A program made the position numbers and the translations under genes. Of a DNA stretch of 37,548 bases, positions 31,211 to 37,548 are shown piece after piece. The notes under the pieces were generated by a model. That model worked only from the letters and a program-made list of their open reading frames with translations, had not been told where the DNA came from and ran no database searches. Source of the stretch: Lachnospiraceae bacterium UBA3386 (GTDB lineage: Bacteria > Bacillota > Clostridia > Lachnospirales > Lachnospiraceae); the NCBI GenBank assembly GCA_002358875.1, contig DEPS01000039.1, positions 1 through 37,548 on the forward strand. The letters run 5' to 3'. Within the stretch, counting starts at the first letter, position 1, and the number at the start of each line of letters is the position of its first letter.

Positions 31211-32890
31211 TTATTCCTTCTCCATTTCCTGTGCCTTTTTCAGCGTCTTCTCTGCATCCTCCTCTGCTGTCTCGACAAGGTCCTCCGTCAGAATCTCCTT
31301 CATGTCCTCCTGTGTGGGGGATTCCATGGAAGCGACGCGGCGGGCCTGGTTGGTGATGATCTCCTCAAAGAGGTTTCGGACCTCGCGCGCATTGGCGAAA
31401 TTTTCCCTCGACGCCAGCTTTCGCTGGACGATCATGGCGCGGATCTGGTCTCTGACATCGTCCTTTGCCTCATAATCATACTTTTTGCAGTTCATATCAA
31501 AGATGCCCATCAGCTCGTCGATGGAGTAATCCGGAAATTCGATATATTTATTGAAGCGGGATTTCAGTCCGGGATTGCTGTTGATAAAATTCTCCATGGG
31601 ACCGGTGTAGCCCGCTACAATGACGATGAAATCCTCCCTGTTGTCCTCCATGGCCTTCAGGATCGTGTCGATCGCCTCCTGGCCGAAGGTATCATCCCTT
31701 CGCGCAAGGGAGTATGCCTCATCGATAAACAGAATGCCCCCCTTTGCCTCTTCGATCTTTTTTGCCGTCTTTAAAGCTGTCTGTCCGACATAACCCGCCA
31801 CCAGACCCGAGCGGTCCACCTCAATGAGCTGCCCCTTTGAGAGTACGCCGATCTTTTTATAGAGCCTGGCAAGGATCCTGGCCACTGTGGTCTTGCCCGT
31901 TCCGGGGTTTCCCGTAAAGACCAGATGGAGCGAGACCGGCACAGATTTGAGGCCGCCGTCGTTCCTGAGCTTCTGGATCCTGACAAAATCCGTGAGCTCC
32001 TTCACGTCATGCTTGATCTTTGAGAGACCGATCAGGCTGTCAAGCTCCTCCATGGGATCCTTCTCCGGCTCCTGCGGCTTCTGGGCCCCGCTCACAGAGG
32101 AAGCCTCCTTTTCTGCGGTCGATGCCTCCGCCGCAGGTTCCCCATAAGCGCCGGTTCCCTCCGCAGATCCGCCCGCTTCAGGGGTCATTCCCTCTGCCGA
32201 GGGGGATCCATCCCGGGAAGAAAGACCGGAAGAGAGGTCAGAAGAAAGGTTTCTGCCCGAAACAGGACTTATCCCGTCCACCCTGCTGTCGGTCAGGGAC
32301 GGCATCCCGTCATACAAAGGATTGTCCAGTAAAGACCGCACCTCCTCCAGGGCGTCATTTGCCCTCTGAAGCGCGTCTTTTCTATCCTGAAGGTTCGTGG
32401 AAACCTTCTTCTGTCTTTCCAGAAAAGCATCGGCGCGCCTTGACAGAGCGGATATTGTGTCCCTGCCCTTGTCCGCAAGTTCATCTGCCCGGCTTGCGGA
32501 ACTGCGTCCATGTTCCCGACCCGTCCGGTCCTGCCCTTTTCTGAAGAACGATTTTCCGGACGATGCCTGTTTTGACTTTCCGGGATCCTCTCCGAAAACC
32601 AGTACGGTTCCCTCCGAAGAAGCTCCTTTCGCCTTATTTCCTCCAACAGAAGCCTTTTCCGCAAAAGCTCCTTCCGCCTTATCTCCTTCAACAGGACCCT
32701 GCTCGGCGGAATTTTCTTCGGCCGGATCATCTTTCCCGGAATCTGCTCCCACTGTATCTTTCCTCACTCCTCCGAAAAAATCGCCGTATATTCCGTTTAA
32801 AGACCTCCTCGCGGCATTCCGGCGCTCGTCTTCCTGCACTTCGTCCCGACGTTTATCACCGTTCTTCTCAGGATTTTCTGTAAAGCTCAT
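31211..32890 (-). CDS. AAA+ ATPase of the CbbX/SpoVK type
   Basis: A 559-residue protein. The first about 270 residues are charged, low-complexity and probably disordered, with repeated EGxxAEGA-like segments and a coiled-coil stretch. An AAA+ module follows, with Walker A GNPGTGKTT (about 325-333), pore-loop region GYVGQTA, Walker B GGILFIDEAY (about 382-391) and a sensor/arginine region. The module is typical of CbbX and SpoVK-like ring ATPases that remodel protein partners. GGGAGG lies 6 nt before the ATG at 32890; an upstream ATG at 33013 has no such site and overlaps the promoter. The partner is unknown. Confidence 0.88.
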   Translation of the reverse strand: MSFTENPEKNGDKRRDEVQEDERRNAARRSLNGIYGDFFGGVRKDTVGADSGKDDPAEENSAEQGPVEGDKAEGAFAEKASVGGNKAKGASSEGTVLVFGEDPGKSKQASSGKSFFRKGQDRTGREHGRSSASRADELADKGRDTISALSRRADAFLERQKKVSTNLQDRKDALQRANDALEEVRSLLDNPLYDGMPSLTDSRVDGISPVSGRNLSSDLSSGLSSRDGSPSAEGMTPEAGGSAEGTGAYGEPAAEASTAEKEASSVSGAQKPQEPEKDPMEELDSLIGLSKIKHDVKELTDFVRIQKLRNDGGLKSVPVSLHLVFTGNPGTGKTTVARILARLYKKIGVLSKGQLIEVDRSGLVAGYVGQTALKTAKKIEEAKGGILFIDEAYSLARRDDTFGQEAIDTILKAMEDNREDFIVIVAGYTGPMENFINSNPGLKSRFNKYIEFPDYSIDELMGIFDMNCKKYDYEAKDDVRDQIRAMIVQRKLASRENFANAREVRNLFEEIITNQARRVASMESPTQEDMKEILTEDLVETAEEDAEKTLKKAQEMEKE

Positions 32891-32983
32891 CAATCTGCCT
32901 CCCTCTCCGCGGATCATCCGCTGCCGGCCGCTCTTTGACCGGAAACGATACAAATCATTCACTGTCTGAATGCATTTGATGGT

Positions 32984-33013
32984 ATTATAACATGACTGCC
33001 CCTCGAACAACAA
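32984..33013 (-). promoter_or_regulatory. Promoter of the AAA+ operon
   Basis: On the minus strand TTGTTG (33008-33013), an 18-bp spacer and TATAAT (32984-32989). Confidence 0.6.
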
Positions 33014-33017
33014 TGAT

Positions 33018-33046
33018 TTGCCCTGCGGACAAAAATTGTTTATAAT
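33018..33046 (+). promoter_or_regulatory. Promoter of the GH25 gene
   Basis: TTGCCC (33018-33023), a 17-bp spacer and TATAAT (33041-33046), about 65 bp before the start codon. Confidence 0.7.
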
Positions 33047-33110
33047 GTATAACTATTCAGCTCCTGCAGCTGTTTTGTTTCGTGAGCACCGGCATATCTG
33101 AAAGGCGACG

Positions 33111-34631
33111 ATGAATTCCAGAAAAAAAAGCGCAGCCCCTCTTTCCCCGGGTTTTATTACGACCTGCATCTTCCTGTTTCTCCTGCTCTTTGCAGGAGGG
33201 GTATTTTTTATACTCGGAACACCCCTTGCAGACAGTTCCGCTCCGGTTTCCGGGAACAGCACCTTGCCTGAAAGCGGTGTATCCGGCTCAGCTTTTTCCC
33301 CTGAAAACACAGATACTCCTGCCGCCGCCAGATCTGACATCGAAGCAGACCGCGACAGCCTCTATGTAAAGCTCGGCATTGATATCATCCTGAAAATCCT
33401 GTATCCGGAAAACGCACAGGAAGAAGCCGCGCCTTTTAAAGCCGCCGGCATGGCAGAGACAGTTAACGGAAAGGGGACCTGGCCTGACTCCCCGAAAACC
33501 TCAGCAGGGGCAGCCTCCGGGACAGACCTTGCCGCTTCCGGTAAAGGCACGGCAGATGCCGGCTCTGACAAAAAAGCAGCCGATACTGTCTCCCCCGCCG
33601 TCAGCCGGACAGCTCCGGCAACAGCAACAGACACCGGGGCGTCCCCGGCGGCTTCTTCCGGGAAAAACAAAAAGACTTCTCCCGATGCCGGACAGGCAGA
33701 TCCTGATCAGAAAAAGGCCGCAACTTCAACAGACACATCAGCCCCCACAGGCAATGCCTCTGCTGCCGCTAAAAAGGACAAATCGGAAAAGAAATCCTCT
33801 GATTCTTCAAAGGATCCTTCTGAGGAACAAAAGGACTCCGACCCGGAAGATTCCCTCACGAAACTTCAGAAAAAGCATATAAAGGCATGGGAAGAATTTC
33901 ACGGCTACCCCTTTACGATAAATGCCGCTTTGAATGATTATGACTGGGAATGTCTTGACCGCACGGACGACGGCCGCCTGTCCTACAAGGGCGATGACCG
34001 CTATACCATCCTGCATGGCATCGATGTCTCCGAATTTCAGGGAAAGATAGACTGGGAAAAGGTAAAAGAAGCGGGTTTTGATTTTGCATTTATCCGCGCA
34101 GGCTACCGCACCTTTGACTTTGGAGATCTGCATACTGATTCACGGGCAGTCAAAAACCTGCGCCGGGCAAAAGAGGCCGGCTTCGAAGTGGGACTCTATT
34201 TCTTCTCGCAGGCCGTCACAGAGGAAGAGGCCCGCGAGGAAGCACAGATCTGTCTGGATATCATTGAGGAGAGCGGTGTCGAGATCACCCTCCCCATCGC
34301 CTTCGATCCGGAGATCCAGCCGGAACATGACGCTCGCATCAACTATGTCTCCAACGAACAGTTCACGGAAAATGCCCTTGCCTTCTGCCGGAAAATAGAA
34401 AAAGCGGGGTATACCCCCGCCATTTACGCAAACAGCTCCACAGAGACCGACATCCTTGACATGTCGCGCCTGGATGACGCCGTCATCTGGTATGCAGACT
34501 ACAACCAGATTCCCGAATCCCCCTACCGTTTTACCTTCTGGCAGTACAGTGAAGTCGGAAACGTCGACGGCGTCCCCGAACCCGTGACTGATCTCAATGT
34601 CTGGTTTATAGAAAAAGAGCCTTCCCCCTGA
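33111..34631 (+). CDS. Membrane-anchored GH25 lysozyme-like muramidase
   Basis: A 506-residue cell-surface protein. The N-terminus has basic residues then a hydrophobic span (about 14-36) that acts as signal anchor. A long Ser/Ala/Lys/Asp-rich disordered linker (about 40-255) leads to a GH25 domain (about 300-500): HGIDVSEFQGKIDWEKVK, GFDFAFIRAGYR, GLYFFSQ, PIAFDPE (the usual Asp-x-Glu catalytic pair position) and FWQYSEVGNVDGV. GH25 enzymes cleave peptidoglycan glycan strands. Divergent from the AAA+ operon. The linker probably spans the cell wall. Confidence 0.9.
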   Translation: MNSRKKSAAPLSPGFITTCIFLFLLLFAGGVFFILGTPLADSSAPVSGNSTLPESGVSGSAFSPENTDTPAAARSDIEADRDSLYVKLGIDIILKILYPENAQEEAAPFKAAGMAETVNGKGTWPDSPKTSAGAASGTDLAASGKGTADAGSDKKAADTVSPAVSRTAPATATDTGASPAASSGKNKKTSPDAGQADPDQKKAATSTDTSAPTGNASAAAKKDKSEKKSSDSSKDPSEEQKDSDPEDSLTKLQKKHIKAWEEFHGYPFTINAALNDYDWECLDRTDDGRLSYKGDDRYTILHGIDVSEFQGKIDWEKVKEAGFDFAFIRAGYRTFDFGDLHTDSRAVKNLRRAKEAGFEVGLYFFSQAVTEEEAREEAQICLDIIEESGVEITLPIAFDPEIQPEHDARINYVSNEQFTENALAFCRKIEKAGYTPAIYANSSTETDILDMSRLDDAVIWYADYNQIPESPYRFTFWQYSEVGNVDGVPEPVTDLNVWFIEKEPSP

Positions 34632-34716
34632 CCGGCCTTGCGTTTTACTGCCGGTCCGGCACTTTATCAAATATACAGCGCCCTATATATGCGCCACAAA
34701 GGAGAATACAGACCTC

Positions 34717-35295
34717 ATGCAGGACGCAAATGCCGCAAAAGCAAATCCCGCACCTGTGCAGGAAATAAATGCCCAAAAAACAGATCTCCGTTTCATGAAA
34801 GCAGCTCTTAAGCAGGCGGAAAAAGCGATCGCCCTCGGCGAAGTCCCGATCGGAGCTGTCATCGTCTGTGAGGGAAAGATCATCGCGAGGGGTTACAATC
34901 GACGAAATACCGACAAGACAACGCTGGCGCACGCGGAGATCACCTGTATCAGAAAAGCCTGCAAAAAAACCGGCGACTGGCGCCTTGAGGGCTGTACCCT
35001 TTACTGTACCCTGGAGCCCTGCCAGATGTGCGCGGGAGCGATCGTCCAGTCCCGGATAGACCGCGTCGTGATCGGAACGGACAGCCCCAAATCCGGCTGC
35101 GGCGGGACCCTCCTGAATATCCTGCAGAATCCCGATTTCAACCACCAGACAGAGATCACCCGTGATGTCATGCGGGAGGAATGCATAGAGATCCTCCAGC
35201 GCTTCTTCAAGGACCTGCGCAGGCGCAACAAGGAACGGAAACAGGCGCTTAAAATGAATCCCCCCGGCAGCTGTCCTGAAAAGACCATTACATAA
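34717..35295 (+). CDS. tadA: tRNA adenosine(34) deaminase TadA
   Basis: A zinc-dependent deaminase that converts the wobble adenosine of tRNA-Arg to inosine. It has 192 residues; the core shows HAE (His72, Glu74) and PCQMC (Cys102, Cys105) zinc and proton-shuttle motifs, with the GEVPIGAV and RNTDKTTLAHAE context typical of TadA. GGAG lies about 12-13 nt before the ATG. About 27 residues precede the conserved core (Met28 would be a shorter start). Short basic tail RRRNKERKQ. Convergent with the ArsA-like gene, 34 bp apart. Confidence 0.93.
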   Translation: MQDANAAKANPAPVQEINAQKTDLRFMKAALKQAEKAIALGEVPIGAVIVCEGKIIARGYNRRNTDKTTLAHAEITCIRKACKKTGDWRLEGCTLYCTLEPCQMCAGAIVQSRIDRVVIGTDSPKSGCGGTLLNILQNPDFNHQTEITRDVMREECIEILQRFFKDLRRRNKERKQALKMNPPGSCPEKTIT

Positions 35296-35329
35296 TCTAT
35301 GTGCTGCTTTCCTGTATGCTACAGGTTTT

Positions 35330-36586
35330 CTAATCCTGTCCTCTTTCGACCTCGAACCGGATATAGAGACATCCGTCCTCCACTTTTTCCGACGCCATCC
35401 GGGCTCCCCGCAGGACGCCCGGCAGAGGAATGCTGCGCACGTAATTTCTGATCCTTATATCCACGTCCGTCTCCCTTTTGAATACCTCCACATCCTCCGG
35501 AAGCGCTCCCGGGATCCGTATCCTGAGACAGTATCCGCCTTCGACCGGCTCATAGACCTCATTGTCGGTCCGCACTTCTTTTTCAAAAAGATCCGGATCC
35601 GACAGCGCCCCCCGGCAGATCTGCTCCACCGCTTCCATTCCCCGGACTTCCGATGAATACCAGGGTATCTTTGTGACGGAAAGCTCCGCAAACACACTTT
35701 CCAGCTCCTTGAGATATCCCTGCTGTATGCTATGCCATCCGTCCATAAAGCTGCTGCCGGTATTTTCAGGCAGGATCCTGTTAATAAATACCGCATCTAC
35801 GGGATAATGGTAGAGATTCAGATACATATAGCTCCGCTTTGTCTCCTCCACGACCATCCTCTCCGGAATACAGACCAGCCGCACCCTGCATATCTCCGGA
35901 TCCTTGAGCATCTCCTGCAGACTGACCAGCTCTGAAAAGAACTGCCCGAGCTCATCCATTGCCGCGTTATCAGGAAGACTGATCTGATACCGCAGCTTTG
36001 CCGCCGGCGTCAGGATCCTTGTGATCATCCTGCCGACCGGAGAAAATTTTTCCACATACCAGGTCAAAAGCTCCGGGAGCTTGAGGAGCGAAAGAGTCTC
36101 TCCCGTGGGCGCGCAGTCCACGATGATCCGGTCATATTCCCCGCCAAGACACAGATCCCTGATTTTCATAAGAGAAAACAGATTCTCAAAACCGGGGATC
36201 ATAAAGCCCTCACCGGCCTTTCCCAGCGCCGCGCCCGAGCTTCCAAACAGCTCCGCAAGCGACCTGTTGAGCCGGGGATACTCCTCCTGCATCAGCAGAT
36301 AGGGATCCAGTTCCAGAAGGAACAGACCCGGTGCCGCCTCCTGCACATGCCCGCCTGCACTCATTCCGAAAATATCCCCCAGGTTATGGGCCATATCAGC
36401 GCTGACCAGCAGCGTCTTCCTCCCCTCGCCCGCCGAGCGCACCGCATGTACCGCCGAAACCGTCGTTTTCCCGACTCCTCCCTTTCCGGTGATGATAAAA
36501 ATTTGTGTCCCGCCTGTCATATTCTCCACTGTCCTCCCCGGGCACTTCTCCCTGATGCTCCCGTCAGAAATAATCAAATCATCCAT
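35330..36586 (-). CDS. ArsA/GET3-family ATPase
   Basis: A 418-residue P-loop ATPase with the deviant Walker A GKGGVGKTT (signature Lys35, Lys40), VSADMAHNLGDIF (switch I) and IVDCAPTGETLSLLKLP (switch II). The C-terminal about 80 residues (PGALPEDVEVFKRETDVDIR) look like the HSP20-like domain attached to many bacterial ArsA proteins. No arsenic genes are nearby, so an arsenite-pump role is not supported; related proteins handle membrane or other clients. Start at the ATG following AGAGAGG. Confidence 0.88.
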   Translation of the reverse strand: MDDLIISDGSIREKCPGRTVENMTGGTQIFIITGKGGVGKTTVSAVHAVRSAGEGRKTLLVSADMAHNLGDIFGMSAGGHVQEAAPGLFLLELDPYLLMQEEYPRLNRSLAELFGSSGAALGKAGEGFMIPGFENLFSLMKIRDLCLGGEYDRIIVDCAPTGETLSLLKLPELLTWYVEKFSPVGRMITRILTPAAKLRYQISLPDNAAMDELGQFFSELVSLQEMLKDPEICRVRLVCIPERMVVEETKRSYMYLNLYHYPVDAVFINRILPENTGSSFMDGWHSIQQGYLKELESVFAELSVTKIPWYSSEVRGMEAVEQICRGALSDPDLFEKEVRTDNEVYEPVEGGYCLRIRIPGALPEDVEVFKRETDVDIRIRNYVRSIPLPGVLRGARMASEKVEDGCLYIRFEVERGQD

Positions 36587-36615
36587 TCAGCCTCTCTGAG
36601 CTGTTAAGAGGGGAT

Positions 36616-36778
36616 GTTTCCACCCGAATGCTTTTTCTCCGGATGCTTTCACTTCGGACGCTTTCACTTCGGACGCTTTTACTTCGGATGTTTCACTTAG
36701 GATGTTTCACTTAGGATGCTTTCACTTCGGATATTTTCACCCGTAATGTTTTTCTATCCGGATGCTTTTCATTCCGGA
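36616..36778. repeat. 15-bp minisatellite
   Basis: About nine imperfect units of the type GGATGCTTTCACTTC (variants GGACGCTTTCACTTC, GGATGTTTCACTTA) lie between the ArsA-like gene and the next gene, the last unit touching the latter's stop codon. Some units have lost a base, so no reading frame is kept across the array. Confidence 0.85.
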
Positions 36779-37206
36779 TGCCCGTAAGGCCCCTGGCGGC
36801 CGTCCACGGCCGGATAAGTCTGGTGCGGCAGATGCTTGAGATGGCGCTCCGCGATCGCAAACCTTGTCTTTCTGACAATATCGACCGTCCTGCAGACCAG
36901 GTCTTCCGCATTTCCGAACGGACTTATAACTTCAAAATACTCCGTCTCCGTAAATTCTCCCATTGCCATCTGTTTCACATGATGCGAAGTCACATTCAGC
37001 TGCCAGCAAAGGACTCCGTCTTCTCTGAGAAAAGCTTCTCCCGCCTCCACCGTGACCGACAGCTGGGCAGGCCACCTGTAATCAAACAGCACGGTCTCCT
37101 CCCCACCCTGTAAAGGACGACGTACGATCTGCGCAGAGGATCCTTCCTCCCCTTCCGCAGTTTTCAGGATAAATTCAAATCTTTCGCTTTTAAACAGCAC
37201 GCTCAT
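36769..37206 (-). CDS. Hypothetical protein (about 145 aa)
   Basis: I do not recognise this family. It starts MSVLFKSERFEFILKTAEGE and appears as a mixed beta-rich soluble domain with FDYRWPAQLSVTVEAG, then a helical C-terminus ending GRQGPYGHPE. GGAGG ends 5 nt before the ATG at 37206; an ATG at 37218 would include that site in the coding region. It lies upstream of the ArsA-like gene on the same strand, separated by the minisatellite, so the two could share a transcript. Confidence 0.65.
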   Translation of the reverse strand: MSVLFKSERFEFILKTAEGEEGSSAQIVRRPLQGGEETVLFDYRWPAQLSVTVEAGEAFLREDGVLCWQLNVTSHHVKQMAMGEFTETEYFEVISPFGNAEDLVCRTVDIVRKTRFAIAERHLKHLPHQTYPAVDGRQGPYGHPE

Positions 37207-37218
37207 CATTTCCTCCAT

Positions 37219-37548
37219 CTTCTTTCTGCCGCTGCATCAGGGGCAGAAAATGCTCTTCTTCGCACCGCTTCACTCGACGATCCCGCCTTTTTTGCAGCGA
37301 GGACAGTTTATCTTTTTACTGCCAGAGAAAAGTGTACCTTTTAATATGTTTTTTTACAAGCGCACCGTGAGGAACTTCTTGTTGCCTGATCGGGTTACAG
37401 CTTACTGTTCACGGGGCACCGAATTCGAGATTTTTTTGCGCGCATCCCAGCGCAAAAACCCGAGTTAAACGGTTACTGGATTTCGTTCAGGCAGTCTCCT
37501 CTCCGGATTTTTAAACGCAATTTCATTTATAGTAAACGACATTGATGA
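37219..37548. other. Intergenic end of window with dispersed repeats
   Basis: No convincing gene is seen. It holds the second GTTAC-type repeat (37394-37476; GTTACAG, GAATTCGAGAT, T-run, GCGCAAAAACCCGAGT) and, at 37528-37541, an arm (TATAGTAAACGACA) of the palindromic element found after est6, cut by the window edge. Confidence 0.6.

Noticed and set aside
35330..36586. Arsenic resistance locus
   Set aside because: The ArsA-family ATPase has no arsB, arsC, arsD or arsR neighbour and carries an HSP20-like tail seen in non-arsenic relatives.
36616..36778. CRISPR array
   Set aside because: The units are 15 bp in direct tandem without spacers, and no cas genes are nearby.
37270..37353. Minus-strand 27-codon frame with CPRCKKGGIVE (zinc-knuckle-like)
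   Set aside because: There is a stop directly upstream and no ATG, GTG or TTG start in the frame, so it cannot be supported as a gene; it may be a remnant.
37250..37468. Plus-strand 72-codon frame
   Set aside because: No ribosome site or family resemblance, and it runs through a dispersed repeat.

Overview
The window looks like a chromosomal stretch of a fairly GC-rich anaerobic Firmicute, most likely a clostridium of the Lachnospiraceae type. The grounds are GGAGG-type ribosome sites, frequent GTG/TTG starts, LytS-like kinases, a CbbX/SpoVK-like AAA+ ATPase, an IS66 remnant and many small palindromic intergenic repeats. No rRNA or tRNA gene was recognised. The species cannot be fixed from the sequence alone.

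The left three quarters (about 1.3-28.4 kb) is a dense accessory island of cytoplasmic hydrolases. It holds six type B carboxylesterases (est1-est6 here, provisional labels), three Amidohydro_3 (YtcJ-like) amidohydrolases (amh1-amh3), one DUF3089 alpha/beta hydrolase and a MATE exporter. amh1 carries an extra C-terminal HSL-family esterase domain. Three paralogous two-component pairs are interspersed. Each pair has a 199-residue regulator with an N-terminal XRE helix-turn-helix and a C-terminal receiver (the reverse of the usual order), translationally coupled to a multi-membrane-span LytS-like histidine kinase.

The main finding is a shared 26-bp near-palindromic element (left part GGGTTTGRCATTCTG, right part ending ACCCCC). 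It occurs six times, each time directly abutting the -35 hexamer of a sigma-70-like promoter ahead of a hydrolase gene: est2-est1, est3, amh1, amh2, amh3 and est6. At the three divergent regulator/esterase junctions the same element also lies 14-15 bp upstream of the regulator's own -35. This is what an activator site shared by both directions would look like. I infer an autoregulated regulon in which the kinases sense a small molecule and the XRE-receiver proteins switch on ester/amide hydrolases. Ligand and substrates are unknown.

The island shows repeated duplication and loss. There are a frameshifted 3' esterase remnant, a 46-bp 5' esterase remnant, a 31-bp copy of a regulator start, a 98-bp repeat with the same terminator at two convergent junctions, and a 51-bp in-frame triplication inside the ATP-binding site of one kinase. 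A perfect 168-bp direct repeat (351-518 and 28826-28993) lies outside the island on either side.

The right quarter (29-37.5 kb) is more ordinary. It has a minus-strand operon (AAA+ ATPase, Gfo/Idh oxidoreductase, SDR), a GH25 lysozyme-like cell-wall hydrolase with a long disordered linker, tadA, an ArsA-family ATPase, a 15-bp minisatellite and an unrecognised small protein.
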